A stretch of 11,968 nt of DNA from an uncultured Clostridia bacterium (GTDB lineage: Bacteria > Bacillota_A > Clostridia > Peptostreptococcales > Anaerovoracaceae). Shown here piece by piece: positions 1 through 7,275 of this stretch. The first letter of the stretch is position 1. The number at the start of each line of letters is the position of its first letter. The DNA lies in NCBI GenBank assembly GCA_946645735.1, contig CAMPCK010000006.1:1-11968 (forward strand), written 5' to 3'. The notes beneath the pieces were generated by a model. It was given only the letters and a program-made list of their open reading frames with translations, ran no database searches and was not told the DNA's origin. A program made the position numbers and the translations under genes.

Positions 1-1101
1 GAACTCCACCTCTCCAGTGTTCTTTTCAGGAGTTACAGGATTCTCAGGATTCTCTATCTCAACCGGCATATCAAAATATTCGAAGACTCTCGTGAACATG
101 GCCATGGACCTCATCCAGTCAACCTGGATATTTAAGAGGCTGTTCACGGGCATGTAGGTCTTTCCGAGAAGCGCTACGAGAACCGTAATGTCTCCGACGG
201 TCAGGTCGCTGTCATACTGCATGATGAGGATGCCTCCCACCAGGTAGAGAAGCATGGGGCCGATGTTGGTCACAGTGTTCAGCACCACGAAGAACCAGCG
301 GCCGGCCATTCTTTCCTTGATGTTCAGCTTGATCATGCGCTCATTGACGGTTTCGTACCTTTCGTATTCCTGCTGTTCCTTGCCGAAGAGCTTCACGAGA
401 AGCTGACCGCTGACGGACAGGGTCTCATTGAGGATGCCGTTTACCTCATCGTTTGCTTCCTGGGCTTCACGGGTGATGGTCCACCTGGTCTTGCCTGCCC
501 TTCTCGTAGGAAATACGAAGAGAGGAATTACTGCGATACCCAGAAGCGCCAGTATCCAGTTCTTCTGGAACATGGCAGCAAGGGCGAATATCAGGGTTAT
601 GGTGTTTGACAGGATGCTCTTGAAGGTATTGGTTATGACGGATTCCACACCGCTTATATCCGACGTCATCCTGGTGATGATGTCACCCTGGTTATTTGAT
701 GTAAAAAATCTCTGTGACATCTTCTGAAGATGCCTGAACATCTGGTTCCTCATATCGAAGGTGATATGCTGTGCGATCCAGGTGTTGATGTAGCTCTCCC
801 CCACACCTATGAGATTGGAGATCAGTGTTACTGAAAGAGATGCCACGATATATATTACGAGAAGCCTCATATTCTGTCCGATGAGACCCTCGTCTATTAT
901 CTTACCTGTAAGAATTGAGGGAAGAAGTCCGAATACGGAAGAAAGGGCAATACAAACCAGTACCAGAATGAACTGCTTCCAGTACGGCTTGAGATAACTG
1001 AAGACCCGCTTTACAAGTTCTTTGGTAACTTTGGGCTGAGCGGCCTTCTCTTCTTCTGTCATGTAGTGGCCTCCGGGGCCATGTCCCACTCTTGGCGGCA
1101 T
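1..1101 (-). CDS. ABC exporter, membrane-domain half (3' part cut off by window edge)
   Basis: Encodes the first 367 residues of an exporter-type ABC half-transporter that would sit in the cytoplasmic membrane and couple ATP hydrolysis to export of an unknown substrate. After a short Gly/Pro-rich and acidic N-terminus, the open frame shows the usual type-1 exporter membrane domain. Recognisable stretches are FSYLKPYWKQF before the first helix, GKIIDEGLI, the coupling segment RMTSDISGVES and the later LVKLFGKEQQEYERY. It ends in the linker just before the nucleotide-binding domain, so Walker A, signature and Walker B motifs lie outside the window. The ATG at 1101 is chosen because GGGAGGA lies a few bases upstream; an internal ATG at 1062 (MTEEEK) is a possible alternative. 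It has its own promoter and is separated from the next operon by a terminator. Exporters of this kind often work as heterodimers, so the missing downstream neighbour may be the partner. Substrate unknown. Confidence 0.9.
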   Translation of the reverse strand, partial: MPPRVGHGPGGHYMTEEEKAAQPKVTKELVKRVFSYLKPYWKQFILVLVCIALSSVFGLLPSILTGKIIDEGLIGQNMRLLVIYIVASLSVTLISNLIGVGESYINTWIAQHITFDMRNQMFRHLQKMSQRFFTSNNQGDIITRMTSDISGVESVITNTFKSILSNTITLIFALAAMFQKNWILALLGIAVIPLFVFPTRRAGKTRWTITREAQEANDEVNGILNETLSVSGQLLVKLFGKEQQEYERYETVNERMIKLNIKERMAGRWFFVVLNTVTNIGPMLLYLVGGILIMQYDSDLTVGDITVLVALLGKTYMPVNSLLNIQVDWMRSMAMFTRVFEYFDMPVEIENPENPVTPEKNTGEVEF

Positions 1102-1160
1102 GTCGTCCTCCCTGCTGAAACTCAGCTGTCTAAACATCAGGCCATATCTTACCGATTAGC

Positions 1161-1189
1161 ATTTTATCACACTCAATTGCGTTTAACAA
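1161..1189 (-). promoter_or_regulatory. Promoter of the ABC exporter gene
   Basis: On the minus strand, TTGTTA (1184-1189) is followed after exactly 17 bases by TAAAAT (1161-1166). The -10 is preceded by TGA, giving an extended -10 element. It lies between the upstream terminator and the ABC gene and predicts a leader of about 50 bases. Inferred from consensus only. Confidence 0.6.
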
Positions 1190-1224
1190 TATTAAGTATT
1201 AGATTAACAAACTCGGGAAATCTT

Positions 1225-1252
1225 AAAAAAAACACCGGCGCTCAGGCCGGTG
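1225..1252 (-). terminator. Intrinsic terminator of the trmO-to-MFS operon
   Basis: On the minus strand, a perfect 7-bp GC-rich stem (CACCGGC / GCCGGTG) with a 6-base loop is followed directly by eight T residues. It begins 14 bases past the stop codon of the MFS gene. This is a classical rho-independent terminator and marks the operon end. Confidence 0.92.
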
Positions 1253-1266
1253 CTGAAATTCTGATC

Positions 1267-2526
1267 TTATGTCTCTCTGTTGTATACCTTGCTCACGTCT
1301 TTTCTCTTTCTGTACATGAAGAACCAGGCTGCGGTGAACTCGATGACAGCGAATACCACAAGAACCATGCGCTTATCCATGTAGTCTGCCATGGCGCCTG
1401 AAAGGAATTCGCCCGATAGCATGCCGAAGGTGGACATCATCTGAAATGTCCCGTTGAACCTGCCCTTCTTTTCATGGGGCACATAGTGCTGGGTGGATGA
1501 GATCCTGATATTGTAGGAGGTCATTCCCAGGACGCCCGTCATGAAGCACATTACCATCATGCAGGGAACAGGTGTGAAGAGATAGGATCCTCCGATGACC
1601 GCAATGGAAATATATACTATGAAAGCAATGGTGAATTTATGGTCGGGATCAAGCTTATGCCTGTAGTGGAACACTCCCGCAAGGAGCCTTCCCACCATCA
1701 TACTTCCTCCGACCAGCATAAAGATATATTCACCGGTAGTCCCGTACATCTCCCTGAAATACGGAAGTCCGATAATCATGCCGGCTCCCCCTGAAAGGGA
1801 GTTAAACATGAAGTACAGGGCTACAGCCATGAGGCCCGGCTCGAGTTTCAGATATTCTATGCCCTCCCTGAAGGTCTCCTTGTACTGTGAAAGACTGAAC
1901 TTCTCTTCCTTCTTTATGACGTATTTTTCCTCAACCTTTATCTGTGTCTCGAAGATAGCTGCAATAAAATAGCTCGCACAGTTTATAAAGAACAGCGGCG
2001 CGATACCTATCTTGTGATAGAGAAATGCCGAAAGAGGCGTCACTATCATGAGAAGGGACTCCATGGTGCTTGAAATGGAGTAGGCCTTTCCCATGTTTCC
2101 CTCAGTGATCAGCAGCGGATAGAAGCTGTCGTAGGCCACGGTGTAGATGCTGGATATGGTTCCGAGAAGTGCGCATCCTATAACCAGGGGCACAAAGCCG
2201 ATGTCTCCATGAAGGAGTATGATCCCGAAGATGCCGTAGATTACCGCTGACATGAAGTCCAGGGTATAGATCATCTTCCTTCTTGAGAACTTGTCAAGGA
2301 TGGGTCCGATTAGCTGGGGCATTACGATCCTGGGAAGATCGTAAAGGATCATATATATGGCAAAAAGGAACACTGACCCGGTAAAGTCCAATACAAGTAA
2401 CCCTGTGGCAAAACCGGATATCACGTTTCCGAACAGCGATACCGCAGTGCCCAGGGTTATGATGGTAAAGTTCTTTGTCCAGAGCTTACCCGTATTATGT
2501 ACAGTAGTTACCTTCTCTTCATCCAT
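1267..2526 (-). CDS. MFS transporter (MefA/EntS-like exporter type)
   Basis: A 419-residue integral membrane protein of the major facilitator superfamily, most like the 12-helix macrolide-efflux/EntS-type exporters. It would use the proton gradient to move an unknown small molecule out of the cell. The frame is mostly hydrophobic helices. The loop GPILDKFSRRKM at about residues 74-85 matches the MFS motif A between helices 2 and 3, and a hydrophilic central loop (about residues 195-220) separates two six-helix halves. Length is normal for the family. The ATG overlaps the TAA of the preceding gene by one base (TAATG), and only a distant AGGA is present, so translation is probably coupled. It is the last gene of the operon, followed by a strong terminator. 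Substrate and link to the upstream kinase are unknown. Confidence 0.85.
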   Translation of the reverse strand: MDEEKVTTVHNTGKLWTKNFTIITLGTAVSLFGNVISGFATGLLVLDFTGSVFLFAIYMILYDLPRIVMPQLIGPILDKFSRRKMIYTLDFMSAVIYGIFGIILLHGDIGFVPLVIGCALLGTISSIYTVAYDSFYPLLITEGNMGKAYSISSTMESLLMIVTPLSAFLYHKIGIAPLFFINCASYFIAAIFETQIKVEEKYVIKKEEKFSLSQYKETFREGIEYLKLEPGLMAVALYFMFNSLSGGAGMIIGLPYFREMYGTTGEYIFMLVGGSMMVGRLLAGVFHYRHKLDPDHKFTIAFIVYISIAVIGGSYLFTPVPCMMVMCFMTGVLGMTSYNIRISSTQHYVPHEKKGRFNGTFQMMSTFGMLSGEFLSGAMADYMDKRMVLVVFAVIEFTAAWFFMYRKRKDVSKVYNRET

Positions 2527-4328
2527 TATGATATAAGTTCCTGATAAATTTCTTTGTAGAGTTCTTCCGAATCCCTTACAAGGAGCTCCCCTATCCTCTT
2601 TCTTAAGTCTTCATCGCCGAGATATGCAGTGACCAGAGGAGAGAACTGGCTTCCGCCTCCTCTTATGATCTCATCCATGAGGCCGTCCAGGTCTCCTCTG
2701 TAATTCAGCACAAGCTCCATGGCGACGGCTGAGATGTCAGTCATCTGTCTCATGGGAGAATCGTTTCTCACATATTCCTGAGGATAACCGCCGGAGCCAT
2801 CATACCATCTGTGATGTCCCAAAGCAATATCCGCATACTTTACGGTGGATTCCCTGGCTTTCAGGTCTTCATAGCCTGAAACTGTATGAAGCTGATATAT
2901 TTCAAACTCATTTTCAAAGAAGTCCCTGATGCTCATGGTCCTTCCGATATTCATCTTGACCATGCCGAAATCCTGATAGAGGCCGCATTCCTTTGAGAAC
3001 TTTATTACCGCCTCTTTCTTCTTTTCAGGATCACCGATTTCTCTTATGAAGGGAATATCGTCAAAAAATCCCGGATCATCCTTCAGGATCTCCTGAGCTA
3101 TTTCACTTATGATGGCTCCCACCCTTCTGGAGCGGGTGTAGAGTCTCGGGCTGAAGCGCTTGAGAATTCTCGGGATAACCTCACTGTAAAGAGGCAGCCC
3201 CTCCGTCTCATAATAGCTTGAGATCACCAGATCCACCAGATAATAGAAATAGTCATCTATATATTCACCCGGGCAGGTAAAAAGGGTCCTGAACATCTTT
3301 TCCACGGCAATTCCGTAGAATCCTATCCTGTGGGGATCCTTTCTGAGATCCGGGTTCTCCTTAAGAAGGGTTCCGTAATATATGGGAATCTGGACGTTGG
3401 CATAGAGTCCGGACATGTCATACTGGTTGTACTCCGCACCTCCAGACAGTCTCTCCATGCGGTTAAGGGTCATGTTTATGTCCACATAGCCCAGATTGTA
3501 TTCCATTTCATAGTATGGCCAGAGCCATCTGGCGCTGGGGTTGTCCGATACCTCTTCGGGTTTGAAGACCTCATAGCAGGAATCGAGAACGTATGCAAGC
3601 TCGTCCTTTGAAAGATTTCCGTCCGTGAGTTCCGTACGGTTTGCGCTCATCTGCTGATGGGTCCTTCTTAAGAAAACATCCCAGGGAAGTCCCGGGGCAA
3701 GTTCTCTGTAGTGTTCATCGTTTATGATATCCAGCACCCTCTTGCTGGTTGCTATCTTTCTCTTGTGGTCCGGAGTGCAGAGGGATATATTTGCGAGAGC
3801 CCTTATTATGTATCCCCTGGTCTCTTCGTTATCGATATCATCGAAGTACCTCATGTAGGATCCTGCTTCCGTGAAGACCAGTTCATTCCTGAACATTATG
3901 CTTCTTGAGCCCTCTCCCGGCACCGCTTCCACAGCGCGCCTCAGGTAATACAGGCCCATTCCCAGCTTATACAGTTCCTTTATTATGCCGTCCCTGTTCT
4001 TACGGTATTTGTAGAGGCTTAGGAGTGCATCATGAATTACCACATAGACTCCGCAGTCCAGGTTGGTCCTCCAGTCCATGATAACATCAGAGAACTCCTC
4101 AAGTTCCCTTATGGTTTCCGGGCCTGCTCCAAAAAGACTGTCCAGAACAGGAAAGAGATTATCTTTGAGGAGCCTGTTGTTTTCTTCCTTCAGTTCATCA
4201 AGCCTTGCCGTCAGTCTTTTCTGTTCTTCAAACCAGGTTCCGAAGTCAGAGGCTGCTGTCTTACGCTCATCAAGAATAGTTTCTATCTCTTTTATATTAT
4301 TTATATATTTTTCCTGATAAGGCAGCAT
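2526..4328 (-). CDS. Coiled-coil protein with degenerate HD-GYP-like C-terminal domain
   Basis: A soluble 600-residue protein. Residues about 5-55 look like a coiled coil, and the long middle (about 60-390) is helical and not recognised. Residues about 395-580 resemble an HD-GYP phosphohydrolase domain: HHRWYDGSGGYP at 505-516 corresponds to the HHExxDGSGYP block and H481 fits another conserved His. Intact HD-GYP proteins are metal-dependent hydrolases, often of cyclic di-GMP. Here the expected HD pair reads Q452-D453, the GK lysine reads M456, the first His position reads R399, and the late metal-binding Asp reads about M537. These comparisons are from memory of the family. I therefore infer a pseudoenzyme that senses or scaffolds rather than hydrolyses. 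It starts 21 bases after the histidine kinase gene with a strong AAAGGAGG site and overlaps the MFS gene by one base, so the three are probably co-expressed. A partner or output of the kinase is the natural guess. Confidence 0.7.
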   Translation of the reverse strand: MLPYQEKYINNIKEIETILDERKTAASDFGTWFEEQKRLTARLDELKEENNRLLKDNLFPVLDSLFGAGPETIRELEEFSDVIMDWRTNLDCGVYVVIHDALLSLYKYRKNRDGIIKELYKLGMGLYYLRRAVEAVPGEGSRSIMFRNELVFTEAGSYMRYFDDIDNEETRGYIIRALANISLCTPDHKRKIATSKRVLDIINDEHYRELAPGLPWDVFLRRTHQQMSANRTELTDGNLSKDELAYVLDSCYEVFKPEEVSDNPSARWLWPYYEMEYNLGYVDINMTLNRMERLSGGAEYNQYDMSGLYANVQIPIYYGTLLKENPDLRKDPHRIGFYGIAVEKMFRTLFTCPGEYIDDYFYYLVDLVISSYYETEGLPLYSEVIPRILKRFSPRLYTRSRRVGAIISEIAQEILKDDPGFFDDIPFIREIGDPEKKKEAVIKFSKECGLYQDFGMVKMNIGRTMSIRDFFENEFEIYQLHTVSGYEDLKARESTVKYADIALGHHRWYDGSGGYPQEYVRNDSPMRQMTDISAVAMELVLNYRGDLDGLMDEIIRGGGSQFSPLVTAYLGDEDLRKRIGELLVRDSEELYKEIYQELIS

Positions 4329-4349
4329 GCTCTCTCCTCCTTTCCCGGT

Positions 4350-5948
4350 TTATTTCAGGGCCTGTCCTATGGTCCTCAAGAGTTCATTTATATCCACGGG
4401 CTTTCCTATGTGCCCGTCCATGCCGGAATCCATGGCTTTGGCAATGTCTTCAGCAAAGGTATTGGCCGTCATGGCATAGATTGGAATATATCCCGCATCC
4501 ATTCTGTCAAGTTTCCTTATGGCCCTGGTGGCCTCATAGCCGTCCATAACGGGCATCTGGATATCCATTAATACTATGTCGTAATAGCCTTCCGGAGACT
4601 TTGTAAAGAGATCAACCGCCTCGGACCCGTCGTTTGCTGTATCTATTTCAGCATGGGTGACGGAAAGAATCTCCTTGGCAATCTCACGGTTTATGAGATT
4701 ATCTTCAACGAGAAGAATATGCCTTCCTTCAAGATCAGGATAACCCTCTTCAGTATCTGCCGTGTCATCCTTTAGCACCTCATTTATTCCCTTAAGAAGG
4801 GATCCTCTGAAGAAAGGAAGAGGAATGAATCCCGTGATTCCGCTTCTGGATGCCCTGAACTCGATCTCTTCCCAGCTGATATCCGATGCCAGGATGATCT
4901 TAAGAGCCGGATAGGATTTTTTGAGGTAGGCTGCTATATCAAAGAAGGATGTGCTGTTCACCTGGGATTTTCCAATGATAGCAGCATCATATTCAAAGCC
5001 CCTTATATCTGCATCCGCAAGAGCCGTAAAGGCCTCTTCAGAAGTGGACACGATCTTGTATTCCGTCTCGCCCTCAAGATAACGTCTGTAGTCCTCCTGT
5101 ATCCTTTCATCGGATTCAAGAATGAGTACATGCTTGTCCTTGAGATCAGCCGGAGCCTCCTTGTCTTTAACACAAGGAAGAGGTATCTCTATCCTTACTT
5201 CAGTGCCCTCTCCTGGCTTGCTCTTTATATCTATGGTGCCCTTCATGGCTTCCACAAGCTTAAGCACTATGCTCATGCCCAGGCCTGTTCCCTCGACACC
5301 TGAAATGGTGGAGCTGTTGACCCTCTCGAAGGGCTCGTATATGCGCTTGAGGAACTCCTCGTCCATACCGATACCGTTATCGCGGCACACGAAGATCACT
5401 CTCACCATATCGCCTTCAGCCACCTCTGAAAAGCTGAGACTTATCTGTCCCTTGTCAGGGGTGTATTTTACAGCGTTGGATATGATGTTTACCAGAATCT
5501 GCCTGAGTCTCAGGGAGTCACCGAGAAACTCCTCTTCGATGATGTTTTCCGTATTGAGTTCATAGGTATGGCCCTTCTTCTTTATCTGGGGAAGAATGAT
5601 CACCATGGTGTCATGGATGAGCTCGCTTAAGGTGAATACATCATCTGAGATATTGAGCCTTCCCGAGTTTATCCTTGACATATCCAGGACGTCGTTTATT
5701 AGGCTCAGGAGATGGGTGCTCGCTATTTCAATTTTATTCAGAGCATCCACCACCCTGGTTTTTTCATCTATGTGTTTTTTGGCAAGGGCCGTCATTCCCA
5801 CAATGGCATTCATGGGGGTCCTTATATCGTGGGACATATTGGAAAGAAAAACTTCCTTGGCAGTATTGGCTGCCTTGGCTTCGCTAAGTCTGAGTCTAAG
5901 CCCCTCAATTTCCTTATTCAGTTCTTCAATTCTCTTTTTCTGATCCAT
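4350..5948 (-). CDS. Soluble hybrid histidine kinase with two receiver domains
   Basis: A 532-residue hybrid sensor kinase without membrane segments. Order: short coiled coil (about 1-30); HisKA domain with the FLSNMSHDIRTPMN H-box, phospho-acceptor H40; HATPase domain with N-box near 154-158, G1 box RDNGIGMD (189-196), F box EPFERV and G2 box GTGLGM (220-225); a first receiver-like domain (about 271-393); and a second receiver (about 408-530). The second receiver is complete: E415/D416, phospho-acceptor D462 in LMDIQMP, T494 and K516. The first has G326 at the phospho-acceptor position, Ser at the second acidic position and no matching Lys, so it should not accept phosphate. No PAS, GAF or transmembrane sensor is present, so the input must come through the coiled coil, the pseudo-receiver or a partner protein. 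It lies 2 bases after msrA and 21 bases before the HD-GYP-like gene. No separate DNA-binding response regulator is seen nearby. Confidence 0.9.
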   Translation of the reverse strand: MDQKKRIEELNKEIEGLRLRLSEAKAANTAKEVFLSNMSHDIRTPMNAIVGMTALAKKHIDEKTRVVDALNKIEIASTHLLSLINDVLDMSRINSGRLNISDDVFTLSELIHDTMVIILPQIKKKGHTYELNTENIIEEEFLGDSLRLRQILVNIISNAVKYTPDKGQISLSFSEVAEGDMVRVIFVCRDNGIGMDEEFLKRIYEPFERVNSSTISGVEGTGLGMSIVLKLVEAMKGTIDIKSKPGEGTEVRIEIPLPCVKDKEAPADLKDKHVLILESDERIQEDYRRYLEGETEYKIVSTSEEAFTALADADIRGFEYDAAIIGKSQVNSTSFFDIAAYLKKSYPALKIILASDISWEEIEFRASRSGITGFIPLPFFRGSLLKGINEVLKDDTADTEEGYPDLEGRHILLVEDNLINREIAKEILSVTHAEIDTANDGSEAVDLFTKSPEGYYDIVLMDIQMPVMDGYEATRAIRKLDRMDAGYIPIYAMTANTFAEDIAKAMDSGMDGHIGKPVDINELLRTIGQALK

Positions 5949-5950
5949 AA

Positions 5951-6442
5951 TTATCCGTTCAGTCTGAAATACTTACCCGGTATGTGACAGTATCCTCCGG
6001 GATTCTTTTCAAGATATTTCTGGTGATACTCCTCTGCTGAGATGAAATTCACAAGAGGTCTCAGTTCAACCATAAGGGGCTCATAGCCGCCTTGGCGTTC
6101 CTTTTCAATGAAGTATGGACGCACTTCCTGGAGCTGGTAGCAGTCTGTATAGTAGACGCCTGTCCTGTACTGGATGCCTTCATCCCCGCCCTGCTTGTTC
6201 AGTGAATAGGGGTCGATTACCATGAAGAAATACTCCATGATCTCCTTCATTGAGATCCTGCTCTCATCATAGTCTATCTTAAGGGTCTCGGCGTGGCCGC
6301 TGTCACTGCACACTTCTTCGTAAGTAACCTTATCCCCGGGGCCGTTGGCATAGCCGACTTCCGTGGAAATAACGCCGTCAAACTGGTCAAAGAACTTCTG
6401 CATTCCCCAGAAGCATCCTCCTGCTAAATAAATGGTCTTCAT
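5951..6442 (-). CDS. msrA: Peptide methionine sulfoxide reductase MsrA
   Basis: Reduces the S-epimer of methionine sulfoxide in oxidised proteins, a cytoplasmic repair function. The 163-residue product carries the catalytic GCFWG motif (C10), the DPYSLNKQGGDEGIQYRT block and SGHAE typical of the family. A C-terminal GYCHI Cys (C152) is a likely resolving cysteine. No MsrB domain is fused. I start at the ATG at 6442 because a GAGAGG Shine-Dalgarno sits 7 bases upstream; an in-frame TTG at 6457 would add five residues but has no such support. The gene begins 4 bases after the trmO stop and its ribosome binding site lies inside the last trmO codons, so the two are translationally linked. Its stop is 2 bases before the kinase start, placing an oxidative-damage repair enzyme in a signalling operon. 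Confidence 0.96.
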   Translation of the reverse strand: MKTIYLAGGCFWGMQKFFDQFDGVISTEVGYANGPGDKVTYEEVCSDSGHAETLKIDYDESRISMKEIMEYFFMVIDPYSLNKQGGDEGIQYRTGVYYTDCYQLQEVRPYFIEKERQGGYEPLMVELRPLVNFISAEEYHQKYLEKNPGGYCHIPGKYFRLNG

Positions 6443-6446
6443 GGTC

Positions 6447-7142
6447 TTACCTCTCAATAATGTCTGTAACGATTAGTCGGTTGCGTGACACCTTAAACCT
6501 CACGGTAAATTCCCCGTAGGAAAAGGCATATATCCTTTCAGGATCCTGCTGATATCCCGGTCTCGGGTCCAGCTCAAGAATCTCAGTAAGTGCCTCGTAT
6601 CTGTCTCCGCTAAGTCCTTCCGGAATCTCACAGGAGAAGTCCACTTCAAGCCTCTCGTTCTTATGGTCATAGGTGAAGCCTTCGGATGCCTCACTCACGC
6701 AGTCTGCGAAGGGCACGTAGGGCTTGATGTCAAAGATGGCGGTTCCGGATCTTAAATCAGCCCCGGACACCTTCAGCACCGGTCCCCGGTCCTTTGTGAT
6801 CTCACAGGAGATCAGTTTCACCACGGTCATTCCTAGGCGGTTTGGCCTGTTGGGGGACCGGGTCGCAAAGACTCCTACCCTCTCGTTTCCTCCGAGCTTC
6901 GGCGGTCTCACCGTGGCCTGCCATCTGGCCTCATTCTCATCATTTCCCGCTCCCATGGCTTCAAACTCCCAGATGAGCCAGAGATGGGAGAATTTCTCTA
7001 TTCCTCTTACGGAATCAGGCATCCGGTAGCCCTCATCAAATACTATCTCGGATATGAGATGGGGCGCCATGCCGCTCTGCCTCGGAAGGCCGAATTTCTC
7101 ACCGAAATCATTATGTATATGTGCTATGGGATGTATCTCCAT
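6447..7142 (-). CDS. trmO: tRNA (t6A37) N6-methyltransferase TrmO/TsaA
   Basis: Members of this family (E. coli YaeB/TsaA, now TrmO) methylate N6-threonylcarbamoyladenosine at position 37 of certain ANN-decoding tRNAs using S-adenosylmethionine, which tunes decoding. The 231-residue length is close to the E. coli enzyme. The diagnostic signature is visible: RPPKLGGNERVGVFATRSPN at about 79-98 followed by RPNRLGMT, then the ADLRSGTAIFDIKPYVPFAD block. The C-terminal region with DPRPGYQQDP also fits the family. The ATG at 7142 has AAGGAG five bases upstream. It is the first gene of a tight operon behind an extended -10 promoter. A tRNA-modification gene leading a signalling and transport operon is unusual, although housekeeping genes are often read through into neighbours. 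Confidence 0.95.
   Translation of the reverse strand: MEIHPIAHIHNDFGEKFGLPRQSGMAPHLISEIVFDEGYRMPDSVRGIEKFSHLWLIWEFEAMGAGNDENEARWQATVRPPKLGGNERVGVFATRSPNRPNRLGMTVVKLISCEITKDRGPVLKVSGADLRSGTAIFDIKPYVPFADCVSEASEGFTYDHKNERLEVDFSCEIPEGLSGDRYEALTEILELDPRPGYQQDPERIYAFSYGEFTVRFKVSRNRLIVTDIIER
6450..6455 (-). promoter_or_regulatory. Ribosome binding site that fixes the msrA start
   Basis: GAGAGG on the minus strand lies 7 bases before the ATG at 6442 and within the final Glu-Arg codons of trmO. It supports the ATG over the upstream TTG, which the site itself overlaps. Confidence 0.7.
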
Positions 7143-7187
7143 ATCTGCTCCTTTTTAAGTATCCTCAAGGGGATCCGGTATTTATAT

Positions 7188-7216
7188 ATTTTACCACATA
7201 TGTTTGTATCAAACAA
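7188..7216 (-). promoter_or_regulatory. Promoter of the trmO-msrA-kinase-HD-MFS operon
   Basis: On the minus strand, TTGTTT (7211-7216) is followed after 17 bases by TAAAAT (7188-7193), with TGG directly before it as an extended -10. Its -35 directly adjoins the T-run of the upstream EamA gene's terminator, so the intergenic region is very compact. The predicted leader is about 40 bases. Confidence 0.55.
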
Positions 7217-7244
7217 CAAAAAGGAGCCCTCCTGCAAGGGCTCC
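7217..7244 (-). terminator. Intrinsic terminator of the EamA exporter gene
   Basis: On the minus strand, a 7-bp stem GGAGCCC / GGGCTCC with an 8-base loop is followed by TTTTTG. It lies just past the EamA gene and separates it from the trmO operon. Confidence 0.88.
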
Positions 7245-7275
7245 GCAGTGTTTCTTATATTGTCTGAACAGGTGA

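Noticed and set aside
1066..1401. Plus-strand open frame over the ABC gene start and MFS gene end
   Set aside because: It covers the promoter and terminator of the minus-strand genes and has no coding hallmarks.
4032..4571. A 179-codon open frame on the plus strand
   Set aside because: It lies antisense to the HD-like and kinase genes, crosses their junction, has no plausible ribosome site or recognisable family, and fits a shadow of the true minus-strand frames.
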